64,000 nt of DNA, taken from assembly GCA_016584305.1 (NCBI GenBank), contig JACEEZ010023407.1:451697-515696 (forward strand), in the 5' to 3' direction. Positions 37,574-51,157 of this stretch are shown one piece after another. This DNA comes from Chionoecetes opilio (lineage: Eukaryota; Arthropoda; Malacostraca; Decapoda; Majidae). Below the pieces are notes generated by a model that saw nothing but the letters and a program-made list of their open reading frames with translations, had not been told where the DNA came from and ran no database searches. How positions within the stretch are numbered: position 1 is the first letter of the stretch; every line of letters starts with the position of its first letter. The position numbers were made by a program, and so were the translations under genes.

Positions 37574-38056
37574 ATGCGCTCTACTTTGTGCCCCCTCCCC
37601 CCCCCCCACCTAGTTGCATATTTTTTTCATACTGTCATTATTGCATTTTTTGTCCTATTATTATTTTTGATGTTATTTTCCGATCTTCATTATTGCTAAT
37701 GTTTCCCTTCTGTCACTATTGTTGATGTGTTTCTATTTCCATTACTATCAACGTGCAGTGCATTTAGCTACCTAATCAGTCATAATACACATGTTGCTTC
37801 AGTCTGTTTTTCCTCCAACCATCAATGAATTAATACCATCACGGAATCTAAAATCTATATCACTCACAAGAATCTAAATTTCTATCACTCACAAGTTACC
37901 AGAGAGTTAAACGTAAAACAAGAAGATTTGTGGACCATTCCTAAGACTCACCTAGAGCAACCACCACCACCACCACCACGAGACGAGGATGCGCGCCAGT
38001 CCTTCCATGCCGCTGCCCTGATACCAACTGTCCCGTCCGGCCCCGTCCCGGTCGTT
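37574..38056. other. Intergenic DNA, no gene recognised
   Basis: AT-rich, with a short (ACC)n run at 37961-37978. Nothing else is seen. Confidence 0.4.
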
Positions 38057-38276
38057 GATGTACTGTACTGTACGTATGATGTATGATAGTCTGACTCGTC
38101 CCTGCCGCAATGTTGAGCAACCAGCCGCAATTTTGAGCAACCAAGGGCCACTTTCATCACACAGTCAGTCTGCCCACGTGCTTGGGTGATTTGTTATGAC
38201 TCATGACTCCCTCTATACCGAATTGTAGTAACGCTTGTCGTGGATACTAATGGGTTGTGGCAGGTTTGTGATGGTG
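38057..38276. repeat. Dispersed repeat A, copy 2
   Basis: Matches 17041-17254 (GTATGATGTATGATAG, TTGAGCAACCAGCCGCAAT, GGTTTGTGATGGTG). Confidence 0.7.
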
Positions 38277-38291
38277 CAAAGACTACTGTAT

Positions 38292-38720
38292 ACTGGACTT
38301 GCTACTTGTAATAGGCAATTATTTATACTTTAAGTTTGCCGTCTCTATGTTTGTAGGATAAGTAGTGACCTCTAACGGCGCCCACTTGCGGACAAGGTGA
38401 GCGTGGGTCAGCCGCCAGGTCAAGTATTTCTATCAGTTTTGCCGCCGGGGACCGACGTGGTCTCAGTGCTTAACGTCTTGGCGGCAGCTGATTTTGTACC
38501 AATAACTCATCATTAATTACACATAAAGATACAACACAGGTGTATTCTTCCTCCCGAACACACACACGCAACATTACACGACCAGGCACGTCCATAAGGG
38601 CGTGATTCACCGAACCACACAACACGTGCCTTCCACCGCTCAGGCCTATACCGCCACGCTACCTACAACCAATCCTACCACGGTGACTACGAGGACAACA
38701 AGCTATAAGCCATCATAACA
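38292..38720 (+). mobile_element. Possible LTR with adjoining primer-binding-like site
   Basis: The span begins TGTATACTGGACTTG, ends CATCATAACA and is followed by TTGGCGGCAGTCAACGG, which has the look of the junction between a 5' LTR and a tRNA primer site. No second LTR and no gag/pol follow. The GGCGGCAGC motif also occurs inside (38480), which weakens the case. Confidence 0.25.
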
Positions 38721-39380
38721 TTGGCGGCAGTCAACGGTGGTCTTGGTTCGTGTGTTGCCTTTTTATCTGTGTGTGTGTTGCTGATCGAGCCACGAGGGAG
38801 CACGTGGCCGCTTGCTGTCTCTACTATGCTACTTATTATTGGCTGCAACTGGCTGTCGTCCTCTCCCACGATTGACCTCCCGCCCACGACGCCTGCTGCT
38901 GTGCTCTGCTGTCTAGCTTCGCAGCCCTATATCGGCTCTACCTACATCGCCTGCTGCTGTGCTCTGCTGTCCAGCCACGCCGCAATCCGTCGGCTAGCTT
39001 CTGTCTGCTGTTTGGCCTTCCTTCCACGCCCGTGCTTCGCTTCCTGCAGCGCCTTCTTCAGACGTCTCCAGCGTGCCGCTCCCTGCGGTTGCATTCCTGC
39101 CCACGACCTCGTCATCGTCATCGCGCCCCAAGCCCTACAATACTTCGTTACGCGTGATTTGCGAGTGTTCCGTTAGTAAGGTTATTTTGTGATTTTTTTT
39201 TGTCATTTGCATTATATACCACGCGGACATTTTTGTGATATTTTTCTCTAGCCAGTGCGTTATTTTTCTTGGCCTCTTAACTTTTGTGAGTGCTGTTTTG
39301 TGTGATTTTTTTTGTGTGTATATTCCAGTGCTTTGTGTTAGAGAAAATACTTTGTAACGCCATTTTTTTTTTTTATGGCG
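38721..39380. other. GC-richer unique-looking DNA, no gene called
   Basis: A 151-codon open frame (38721-39176, plus) contains a cysteine/serine-rich repeat (ACCCALLSS / AVLCCLAS) produced by a duplicated TGCTGTGCTCTGCTGTC segment. No domain is recognised and no splice context supports it. It could be retroelement leader sequence if 38292-38720 is an LTR. Confidence 0.3.
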
Positions 39381-39542
39381 TAATTGTGCCCGGCTGTCGT
39401 CAGGCTCCCTTCCCTGTGCTCGCCTGTGATTGGCCCAGGCATCACCCGATTCACTAACACGTGTTCAACCCCCCCTCTGGCTGCGAAACAAGGCCTGACC
39501 GGCTTATCTCTTTATGCCCGTTCCCGCCTGGCAGCCAAACTG

Positions 39543-39810
39543 ACCAGGGGCCAGATCCAGCAAACACATACGCCGGTGTATGTCAATGTAAGTCTGAGAT
39601 ACTCCTCTTTCGAAAACTTTCTTTGATCAGGAGCTACATCTGCGCCAAATCGATGACGTCACAACGCCAGACTTTACCCCTCGGTGCAAGTCTGCGCCAA
39701 CCCTCCCTGGCTGGATCCAGCAAGCGTACTTACTCCATTTCCGTGACGTCACAGGGCCAATATTATGGCGTAGATTTACACCACCTCGATGAGGAGGTGT
39801 AGAGAAGGTG
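39543..39810. repeat. Repeat with GGGGCCAGATCCAGCAA end
   Basis: Starts with the complement of the TTGCTGGATCTGGCCCC end of repeat B (27180-27197, 43550-43567) and shares the GAGATACTCCTC and cAtttACGCC-type motifs with it, so it is a related element, in inverse orientation. Confidence 0.5.
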
Positions 39811-40440
39811 TATCTCATATATATAAATAAAATGTCATTTATTATGCCTAATAGACGTTACCACCGAGGTAAGGATTGAAATATAAGCCTATTGGTAGTC
39901 GGCAGCGGCGTGTGTTTACAAATGTTTAGGAGATACAAGCCTTGGTGGGAGGCCGCCTCAGCCGTGTAGGTACTGCCTTCGGTGTTTTTGTTGTATTAGT
40001 TCGTTATTGGGCAGCACCAGTTTTTTAGACCACTAGCGGAGTCCTGTGAGCAGAATTGTTGTGGGACGAGGCGAGCCTGGCATCCCGCGACTAGATTAAT
40101 GTTGTTTCACTATATCGTAATTTGAAACGTTTTTGAGAATGAACTTTTGTTCTGATGCCTGCACCTCAGTGACCTTGCACTATGGTTAGGTCACTCAGGA
40201 CGCTTGACCCTCATTGCCCCTGAATGGTAGTTAGGTCACGTTTGCTAGCCTTTAATGGTACAGTCCCCGAACGGAAGGAATGCTCGCCACCGTCGGAGAA
40301 TGTTCCATTTTTTTACGTCGGCGAGAGTTCCTATTAAGCGACAGTTACAAGTTTATTTATTAACATAACAGTACCCAATCTATATATTTAAACAGCTTTT
40401 ACCCGTGTTTGTGAATTCAGGGACCGAATATCGGGGGTTA
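39811..40440. other. Intergenic DNA, no gene recognised
   Basis: One unit resembling the repeat B tandem core (GGTCACTCAGGACGCTTGACC) occurs near 40185-40250. Confidence 0.4.
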
Positions 40441-41790
40441 GTTTAGTGATTGGGGGAGTCTGGGGTTTTGACATGTTACGTAACCAATGTCCATGTATCG
40501 TATTGAAGTGTAGTTTTAAATTATTTTGGGACAAGCGAAAAACTTGTCCAATAACGAAATACCTTTTATTCTTTCATTTGCACCTATTACAAGTGGAACT
40601 CGCCGAAAACTTTTATGTCGGCAAGACTTCTCGGTTGGTGTTTCAGTTATAATGGACGATAACTGCGCGGTCACTACCGCCATTACCACATGCGTTTTCT
40701 ATATTATTTTTTGTTTAGTATACTGTACAGTATTAATGCACTTCCGCGTAACCTTTAAAACTTTTGGTATTATTCTAGTGTTGCCCATACTCCCCCCTCT
40801 CCCCAAAACAAGCTTGGGGACCTGGGGAATGCAGGATATATGGCTGGGGTACAAAATATGCGTCGCAACCACATACTTTTTGAGTTATGGAAATTAAAAA
40901 AATTCTCTAGATTTAGGGAAAATTCATTGGATTTCTTCTGAGTCCAGAGACGTGTGAACCTGACGATCCTCACAGAATGATGACTGAAGTGTTGAGAACC
41001 CCCCCCCCAACCCCCCCCAACCCCCGCTAGGAGGTTAGGTTAGGTTAGATTTGGTTAGGTTAGGTTAGGTTAGATTTGGTTAAGTTAGGTTTGGTTAGGT
41101 TAGTTAGGTTAGGTTATCGTGGGTCAAGCCCCCGCTAGGTTAGGTTAATTTTGGGTAGGCAAATTTCTCTAGATATAAGGAAATTACCCTAGATCTAGGG
41201 AATTTTAACCCCCTAAACAACTCTTAAATTACGTGTTTCCGACGCATAATTTGTTCCCCACCCGAAAACCCCGCATTCCCACAGGTGCCCAAACTTGTTT
41301 GGGGGAAGTGGGAGAGTATGGGCAAACATTAGAATTTTACCAAACTTATATACATATTATAGTACATATTGTAGAAATGATATAGTTGTCTTAGACTAAT
41401 ACTCATACAGACACAACCTCCACTTCCAGAGGCCCCCCAACCATATAGGAGGTTTGGTTAGGGTATTATTGATTAGGGTAGGTTATATTTGGTTAGGTTA
41501 GATCTGGTTAGGTTAGGTTAGATTTGGTTAGATTTAGGTTAGGTTAGGTTAGTTTATCGGTGGGTCAAGTCCCCCGCTAGGTTAGGTTAATTTTGTTTAG
41601 GCAAATTTCTCTAGATATAAGGAAATTACTTTAGATCTAGGGAGTTTGTCTCTACACAATTCTTAAATTACGTGTCTCCGACGCATTATTTGCTCCCCAC
41701 CCGAAAACCCCGCATTCCCACAGGTGCCCAAACTTGCTTGGGGGTTAGTGGGAGAGTATGGGCAAACATTAGAAATTTACCGGAAAAACT
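40441..41790. repeat. Duplicated intergenic repeat with TTAGG-like runs
   Basis: Two or three copies of a block (TTGTTCCCCACCCGAAAACC, GCATTCCCACAGGTGCCCAA, GGGAGAGTATGGGCAAAC) at about 41230-41340 and 41670-41770, with a related piece at 40780-40840. They alternate with GGTTAGGTTAG runs at 41030-41125 and 41450-41560. Related to 2735-3060. No coding. Confidence 0.65.
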
Positions 41791-42065
41791 AGTCAGTGTC
41801 TCAGAAAATGACCGGGCAGTCCTCGTCCATTTTTACCAAAAGCACTAATTTTAGGCAAGGAAAATCTAGCCAGTGTTTCAGAAAATGACTGCGCAGTCCT
41901 CGTCCATTTTTATCAAAAGCACTAATTTTACCCAAGGAAAAACTAGTCAGTGTCTCAGAAAATGACCGTGCAGTCCTCGTCCATTTTTACCAAAAGCACT
42001 AATTTTAGGCAAGGAAAATCTAGTCAGTGTTTCAGAAAATGACCGCGCAGTCCTCGTTCATTTTT
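41791..42065. repeat. 77-bp tandem repeat, about 3.6 units
   Basis: Units start at about 41791, 41869, 41945 and 42022 with AGTCAGTGTCTCAGAAAATG, then GCAGTCCTCGTCCATTTTTA. A single partial unit stands at the matching place of repeat B copy 1 (26460-26490), so the array expanded here. Confidence 0.8.
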
Positions 42066-42435
42066 ACCGGTATCTTTCCCTTAATATCCTACTAACCTAA
42101 CCATTACCTTCGGCGAGAGTTCCCGGATTGTGTCAGGACGAGAATTTCGGTAGACGAGAGTACCAGGTACCGTTCTCATTATCCCTGAATGATACGATTA
42201 GGTCACTCAGACTGTCTGCCTCTTAACGCCCTTGAATTATATGATTATATGGTCAACCATGATGTCTGCCCCTTTTTGTCCGTAAATTATTAGGTTAATC
42301 AGGATGGCTGACCCATTATTGCCCTAGAAATATTTATTAAAAGTCAATCAGGATGTCTGCGCCTTAAATTATTGCCTCCAAATTGTTTATTTCTGGTCAA
42401 TCTGTACTGTCAATGGTACTCCTTAGTGGGGTACC

Positions 42436-42890
42436 GTTGATTCGGGCCGCCTATAGTAGCATGCATACCCAGCAGACAGGGCAGTTTAACGGTCGTTTTC
42501 AGAGACACCCAGTTTTTTTTTCTTGGCCTACAATAGGGGCTTGTTCTAATGGAGATAGTTTTATTTTGCGCAAACCCATAAAAAAAAAAAAGGTATACTT
42601 TGTGGTTAAGGTTAGGTTAGGTTTCATTAAAACCTATAAGGTTAGGTTAGGTTTCATTAAAACCTTTAAGGTTAGGTTAGGTTTCATTAAAACCTATAAG
42701 GTTAGGTTAAGTTTATTTTTTTTCATATTCTTTTTTTTTTTTTTTTGCGCAAAATAAAACTATCTCCGTTAGAACAAGCACCTATTGTAGGCCAAGAAAA
42801 AATAGTCGGTGTCTCTGAAAACGACCGCGAAACTCGTCCAGTATGCATTTAATATAGGCGGCCTGATTCAACTGGCGGCCCGAATCAACT
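42436..42890. mobile_element. Foldback element with TTAGG-type core
   Basis: Arms of about 140-150 bp: GTTGATTCGGGCCGCC at 42436 and the complement ending 42890, sharing GGAGATAGTTTTATTTTGCG and TTGGCCTACAATAGG blocks. The centre has three units of GGTTAGGTTTCATTAAAACC and one GTATACTTTGTGGTTAAGG block, the unit of the 23.5-kb satellite. No coding. Confidence 0.75.
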
Positions 42891-43190
42891 GTATCCCCTT
42901 AGTGTAGGGGAAGCACACTCTGTTCACAACCGAGAAGTCCCGGGTTCGATCCCCGGGTGGAGCGTAAACAGTTGGGCTGTTTCCTTAAAACCCGAGCCCC
43001 TGTCCACCCAGCAGTGAATGGGTACCGGGGGTTTGTAACCCGCCTCCCGGGGTGCTGGCTTCGGCCAACACTATAAGCACTAGCAGACAGCTCTCTGCTC
43101 GGGGTAGTCTGCGAGAGAGCTGTCTGGTTACAGCAGAGATCCATCTCAGCTGCGTCAATAACTGACGAAATTCTTCAATCATCATCATCA
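42891..43190 (+). mobile_element. tRNA-derived SINE with ATC-rich tail
   Basis: Head TAGTGTAGGGGAAGCACACT ... B box GGGTTCGATCCCC, then about 200 bp of body and an (ATC)n tail at 43177-43190. It lies at the right edge of the foldback, with which it interrupts repeat B. A minus-strand open frame across it has no meaning. Confidence 0.7.
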
Positions 43191-43569
43191 AACCCTTCCT
43201 TATCGCTTTAAACATGATACATCGATTTGTTGTGTCAACCCAGATGCCAGCTGAGTAATCAGCTGATTAATGTTTGTAAACATTATTTATCACGTGACAG
43301 CCTTGTGATTGGCTGATAGATCTGAATAGATAATATAAACACTGCTGTGATTCGCTATTAGCGAGGATGACGTCAATGTATTCGCCAGCCAATCAGCTGT
43401 CTCTGTGGAGATACTCCGAGATACTCCTCCTTGCGCCCGGCGCAAGTCCATCTCGGCGGATTATTCAAACAGCCTCGGCGCAAGAGGGGGGCGAGGGTTG
43501 CGCCGGAGTAGCATTTACACCATACTTACACCACTTGACTTACACTTTTTTGCTGGATCTGGCCCCTGA

Positions 43570-43850
43570 CGTGCCTTGCTCCGCTCCACCTCACGCCACC
43601 ACAGCTCTTCCCGCGCAGGCACGCTTTGTTACATCCTGCTGGCTTTTGACGGTGACCTAAGCAGTCTGTTGTGCTTTTATGCACACAGCTGTTGTGTTGC
43701 TATGTGCTGAGGGGTTGTTTGTCGGGTCGTTTGTCGGGTTGTTTGTCAGGTCATTTGTCGGGTTGTTAGGGCTAGTTAATTCATTTTCGCCCACAACGTA
43801 ACTCCCCGCACGAAACCAAAACCCCACGATTCCGGGCGCGGGCCCGGGGG
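43570..43850. other. Intergenic DNA, no gene recognised
   Basis: Short tandem GGGTTGTTTGTCGGGTCGTT units at 43712-43765. Ends at an abrupt composition change near 43840. Confidence 0.45.
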
Positions 43851-46800
43851 TTTCCAAAAGGGGGGGCCCTTAAAAGGGGTTTTTGGTGATAGGAACCCCG
43901 GGGGTTTGGAGGAAACCCAACTGTTTAGGGTTGGGTAATCCCGGGGGGGGGCCCGCTGTCCCTGTGTCCTCCGCGCCTTTCGGGAGGGGGGGGCGCGCTA
44001 GGGGCACTAGTTTGTAGGTAGCGTAGGTGTGGTCCTGCTCTGGGGACACCCTTTGTTTTTTTGGGGTTTTTATTTATTTTTTTTTTTTTCATTTTTTTTG
44101 TTTTTATATAGTTTGGGTATCCCCCCTCATCCCATTTCGGAATAAACCACCATGGCGCGAGTTAAAATAAAATACCCCAAACCCCTCACCTCGCTCTAAA
44201 ACCAAGCAAATTGGAGATTCCCCTCCAAGAATTTTGGTCAGGGCAACTAAATCATCAATGTAACTTTGGCCATATAGTTCTGACACGCAGGGAAACGATG
44301 CTCTAGATAAAATTTTTTAAAGGGGCCCGTGCGGAAGACCTCGGGGGAGCAGTTTATAACCTAAAATTAAACCCCCCAAAAATTTAGGGCAAAAAAACAG
44401 TGCCCCGTCTTTAAATGGGATGCCCACATATATAACAAACTGAAGAAAAAAAAAAAGGAACTCGCGGGCCAAAAAAAAACTGGAAAAACTGAGGAATGCC
44501 CCAAATTTTAAAATTTCCCCAAAAAAAACATTTTTAAAATTTTCTTAAAAAACCAAAACCCCCAAACCCGGCCCCCAAAAGCCCAAAAAACGGTCTGGTA
44601 GGCTTTAAAAATTAAAACACCCCCACCACATTAAATTAAAAAAAAGAATTTAATTTCCCCAAACACAAACAATGACTATAACTCCCAAGCGGGAAACGCC
44701 CCTTTTAAAACCCCAAATCCCCAAAAGGGAAAAAAAAATTAAAAATAAAATAGTTCAAAAATTGCAGTAGCAATGAACAAACGGGAGGTACTTCAAAGCG
44801 AAAAAAACTGTGCTTTAAACGGGCGGGGGGTAAAACAGGACTCGGCCTAAAAATGTTGGGAAAAAAAAAGAAAATTAGAGAAGAAAAAATAAAGGGAAAA
44901 AAAAGAAGGCACTAAAACATTTTTAGCCAAGAAACAGCTTTAAATAGTAGCCACCCCAAAAATAACATCGGTTTAGGCAAAGACACGGCACTACTACCCC
45001 TGCCTGCTGATGCACCCCAAAATTAATGAAGGGGGGAAACCCGGGGTACAAAAGAATAAAAAAATCAATATACTTTCAAAATAAAACAACCCTTCCCGAA
45101 ATAAATTTACCTAAAAAATCCCCCTTCTGCTGACATCGAAAATGCAACAAAAGAAAGCTCCGGGGGCAACAGACTATTGAGGATTTAACAGACGGACAAC
45201 GGGAGGAGCGGGAAAGGCAAAAAAAGGGATAATATGCCCAAGGAAAAAACCTTTAACAGAGAGGGGCCACCCCGGGGGCAGAAAAGGGCGGGATAGAACA
45301 AACCCTAAGATAATCCCCAATAAAAGCGTTGGTTGGCCCCCCGAAACCTTTTAAAAGGGACATTTTTGATGAAAAAAATAGAGGAGAAAGATCAAATGGG
45401 GGTTTGTCAGCACAAAATATACAGAAGAACAAATCCTTACACTAAAAAAAATGGAAATAGACCAAAAAAATTGTTGGCGTTTTCCCAATAACCGTTTTTT
45501 TCAAGAAAATAAAGGTGGATTCACGCAGGAAAAACTTTCCCCCACAAGACCAAAGGCCCAAAGGGTCAGAAAAAAAATTTTAAAAAAAATCATAAAAGGC
45601 ACTCAAACCTCTCAAAAACACGATGATGGGGTAAAATAAAAAAAGTAAAAAAAACCAAAAAACGTAACCAACTGGAGTACAAAAAAGACCCTTTCCCTTT
45701 CTAACTTTACAGAAATTATCAATCCCCCACTTATCCTAATTTTAAAAGCCCCCAAAAAAATTTAGATGGTTCTCTTCAACTTTTTTTTGGGTACACAAAA
45801 CAAAAATCAAATCAAACAACGAATTACATGACCGGGGCGCTATCTTATTAAATCAAAAATCAAACACAAAATTTCAGAGATTTTTTTTTTCCCATATACT
45901 GCAAATAAATATAGAAACTAACACGGACCAATCTCAAACGCAACAACAAAACCTCCCAAAGCAAAGACCTTTCCCCCCCCATACCGGGCTTTCACAGATT
46001 GGGTCAAACACTAACCCCCAACCCACATCTTTGGAGGGCCTTAACCCCCTAAAAATAAAATCCTAGGGGGTTCCTACCCAAAAACACTGTAAAGGGGAAA
46101 AGGGGTAAAAATTATTAACAAAAACAAAAAAATTTTTTTTCCCTTTAGGGGCCCCAAATTTTCCCCTTTTTTTTGGCCACAACACTCATTGGGGCACCCT
46201 GAGATATAAAAAAAAAATTATATTATATGTATAAAAAATATATATTATATAAAATATATATATATATATAAAATATATATATTATTATAAAATTATATAT
46301 ATATTATATATGTATATAAAATATTTTATATATATATATATAATATATTAAAAATATATATATAAATATATATATTATATATATATATATTATAAAAATA
46401 AATATATATATATAATATTTTATATATATTTTTATTTCTAACAAATAATAAAGTTTTTCCCCAAACATATAATAAAGCTTGGGCCATTTCCCCTCATCAA
46501 ACCCCCAAAACCAATAATATTTCCATCACTTTCCCCAAAACAAATTTCGATACCCACCCCGTTGAACAAAATTAGGGAAAAGTCGATTGGGGGCTTTTCA
46601 AAACCCAAAAAATCAAAGAAAAAAATACAAGTACAAACCAAAAAAGAAGCTAAAAGAGAAAGGGGATTGGGTGCCAATACAAACTTGGGAAAAATATAAT
46701 TTTTTTAAAAACTATAAAAACATACATCCTAAACCAAAAATTAAAATAGTTCCTAAAACAATACTCGTAAAAAAAAAAAATCCAAGCACTTACAAAAAGG

Positions 46801-49104
46801 GGTCTTAAAAAAACCCAGAATGAAGCTGAAATGCCCTGGTTTGGGCGTAAAGTGAAATATAAATTTAAAGAACTAAATAAAGGGAAAAACTAATAGAAAA
46901 TGCAAAGGGAAAAGTATACTAAAACTGGGAAAAAAAAATAAAAGAAATTTAAAACCTTATATAAAACTCCCAAAATTTTTTTGGGGAAAAAGTAAAAAAG
47001 TTGAGAGGAATAAAACAAAACCCCCACCATACATTATTTCAAATAAAAAACTCTACACCGGGGGAGGAGAAGGAGGGAATATTTAGGAAAGATCTGGGAA
47101 ACGTCTTTTAAAAATCAGGGGCCCCGAAGAAAACAGGAAATTTCGACCCCAAATAAAAGAAGCTATAGTAATAATTACATAGGGAGATAATGGAACCTGC
47201 AGGCAAGATTGGGCAAAGGGTGATAAATAAACTTACGACTCGAAATTTTATCCTGCTAAATAAAAACCAAGAAATATAAATATCATAAACAACTTAAAAA
47301 CAAAGCACCGGGGCATAACCAAAAAAAAAACAAAATTTTTAAACCCTGCCGAGGAAGAATTACAAAATACACAGAAATTTTAATTTCCCCCATTATCATT
47401 AGGGGATTTTTAAAAAAAATTCAAAAATGCCAAAAAAACCCCTTAAACCTAAAGCAAAAAAAAAGGAAAAAAGTACAGATCCAAACAAATTTAGACCCAT
47501 TTCATTACTTTTAGGGGGCCCCCGGGAAAATTTTTTTAAAAAAAAATTAAACCAAAAAACCCCAGTAAATCCCTAGAAAAATAAAAATATTCCCCCCGGA
47601 AACACAGCATGGTTTTTTGAGTATCCCAGGGTCAGAAAACTGCCTTGGCTGGACAACAAAAAAAAATAGCGGGAAACTCTAGCCCGCAAACAACCCTGGT
47701 ACTTTAAATTTTTTCGAACCCTATCAAAAACCTTTGGGTAAAGTCTGGCACAATGGCCTAAAATATAAAGTACTAACAATAGGATTCCGACATCATTAAA
47801 AAACTAATTTTTCACTTTTTTGGGGAAAAAAGAACAGGGAAACAAACTATAAAAAACTACAATGGGGGTTTTATTCAGGATTAAACGGAGTGCCTCAGGC
47901 ACCCCTTTCACCGAAACCGGTTTTCTCACTCTCACTCAGACATTCCCGCCCTTCATAAGGGTTTTACTAATATTATTTTTTGCCGATTACATCACTCAAA
48001 TTTATTTCACAGCCTAATAAATCGAAATTTATGGCTGCTAAGGGGGTAAAGAAATAGAAAATCAAAAATTATGAAAAAAAATGGAAAATCCAAACGAAAT
48101 CAAAAAAAATTTAAAATTTCCCAATGGCAGTTAGGAAAACATACCCCATTTGATAGAAGGGGAAAAGTTTTCCCTTTCTCCAAACGAAGGCAAAAAAACT
48201 AGGAAATTTAAAAATTTAACCCGAAGAGGTATTTTTAATCAAAAAAAACATAACAAAAATAAAGCAGGGGGCAGGGACTAAAACTTTAAAAAAATTTTTC
48301 AGGGGTTACCCACTAATTAAACTCATTTTAAAAAAAGCATGTAAACCTACCAAAAGCGACTATCCCCAAAATAACACAAACACATTATTTCCCAAACAAC
48401 TATGCTATCCTACAAAAAAGTTTTAAATAAAGCCTTAAGGTTCGCCTTTGAAAAGGGGAAAAAAAACCCATATGAAAAAAAACACAAACAAACTAAACCA
48501 ATTAGGGGAAACTGGAAGCAAAAAACCAAAAATTATATGCAGGGCAAAAAACAAACACAACTTATAAAAATATTCAAACTCATTATACTGGAATAAATTT
48601 GGCCAAAAAATAAAAACAGGAAACCCTGGTTGGTTCAGGAAACCGATCATTCGCTAAATAAAATAAAACCCCCCCCAATTACAAAAATTGATAAAAGGAA
48701 TTATTACTAAATTTTCTACTTTATTTATTTATTTATTTTATAATATATTTTTTTCTACTTTTTTCTTCTTTTTTTTTTTTTTTTTTGATGCTGACTTTCC
48801 CTTTTTTACAGTCCCGGGGTATTAAAAATAAAAATTAAAGGGAGCATAATATTTATAATAATTAAAAAGATTCATTGGGTAAAGATGAAAAAACCAAAAA
48901 AAGAGCGACTAACAAAAACTTTATAATTTTAAAAAAAAATATAGCAAGGGGGTTAGCCCCCATCTACCAATCTTCGACTTTCCTTTAAAAACTTTCCCCT
49001 TTACTTATTTCTTTTCCCCCTTTAATTCCCCGCCTAAACCCTGCTCCCCTCTACCAAAAAGAGGAGAAACCCTCCACAAAGGGTGCGGAAGGGAAAGGGT
49101 TTTT
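43850..49104 (+). mobile_element. Homopolymer-ridden LINE copy in a low-quality segment
   Basis: Runs of 3-9 identical bases of all four kinds are packed throughout. Underneath, LINE pieces in plus orientation are still readable: an endonuclease-like NTHWGT segment near 46190, RT fragments FRPISLL-like at 47490, HNGLKYKVLTIGF at 47750, NGVPQ at 47885 and NIIF-DYITQIYF near 47970. Shifts occur every few codons. The borders at about 43840 and 49104 are sharp. Most likely an assembly patch with poor consensus over a real LINE; a natural degradation process is less likely. A (TA)n-rich tract lies at 46210-46430. Confidence 0.65.
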
Positions 49105-49287
49105 TTGGGGCCTTGAAATCGCGATACAGCAAAATGACAAGCTACGGCGAAGTCATAAAATTGATTACTAAAGAGAATAAGACACTCTTAAGACAGAGAA
49201 AATGTCTTGAAAAAGATAATAAAAGCTGAACTAGCTATCACTTTTAACGAGATCTGTCTCAGAGAAAATCTCCTGCCCGTATATACT

Positions 49288-49323
49288 CTCTCTCCTCTCT
49301 CTCTCTCTCTCTCTTCGCTCTCA

Positions 49324-49392
<69 letters not shown>

Positions 49393-49404
49393 CTCTCTCT
49401 CTCT

Positions 49405-49467
<63 letters not shown>

Positions 49468-49483
49468 ATATATATATATATAT
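49288..49483. repeat. (CT)n then (TA)n microsatellite
   Basis: CT tract 49288-49450 followed by TA to 49483. Confidence 0.95.
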
Positions 49484-50445
<962 letters not shown>

Positions 50446-50805
50446 CAAAGTGATAGCTAGTTCAGCGTTTATTATCTTCTTAAAGATATTTTCTCTTTGT
50501 CTTAAGAGTGTCTTATTCTCTTTTGTAATCACTTATATGACTTCGCCGTAGCTTGTCATGTTTGCTGTATCGCGATTTCGGGTCTAAGAACCCTTCTTCA
50601 GCAGCATATGGAAGATGTTTTCTCCTCAGGAGTTGAGGTGAGCATGATTAAGAAGTTTGAAGTTTGAAGTTTATTGAGAGAAAAAGGTGGGGGAAGTTAC
50701 AAAGAGGGGGGGGGGACAAGAATACCAAGTACAGAAATACAGAAATAGAATAAAGTGGCCGGGCGGTCCGGCTTGCTGATTTTAGTTAAAACATTCACAA
50801 AACAT

Positions 50806-50838
<33 letters not shown>

Positions 50839-51157
50839 TCAATCTAAATATTTTTTTAAGTAACATAAAAACAAAGGATATAATCACATAATAATTATAG
50901 GATGAAGTGAACAGGTAAGTTAAAAGACATGAGTATATACATATAAAAATTTGAAATAAGACAGGACACAAAGAAGAAAACAAACATGCGTTAAAACAAA
51001 ACAAAAAACTGAGTAAACAATAGATAATGAATAAGTGGGTTTGACATGGGATACATAATTAACTCAAACTTAACAGATTATCGTGTTGTTGTTGTTGTTT
51101 TTTTGTTTTGTTTTTACGAGAAAAAAAAAAACGAAAACGTGAGGACATAAAGCAGAG

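Larger units (their letters stand above)
42060..43570. repeat. Dispersed repeat B, copy 2, interrupted
   Basis: 42060-42402 and 43190-43570 match 26480-27197 in order. The gap between them is filled by a foldback element and a SINE, absent from copy 1. Right part ends TTGCTGGATCTGGCCCC. Confidence 0.75.

Noticed and set aside
38721..39176. 151-codon ORF, possible membrane protein
   Set aside because: Hydrophobic/cysteine runs come from a duplicated TGCTGTGCTCTGCTGTC segment; no splice or homology support.
42899..43144. tRNA genes at SINE heads
   Set aside because: B boxes are convincing, but no full cloverleaf can be folded by eye and each head is fused to a SINE body.
46438..46677. Hydrophobic 79-codon minus-strand ORF in the homopolymer-rich block
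   Set aside because: Antisense of the degraded endonuclease region in sequence of doubtful quality.
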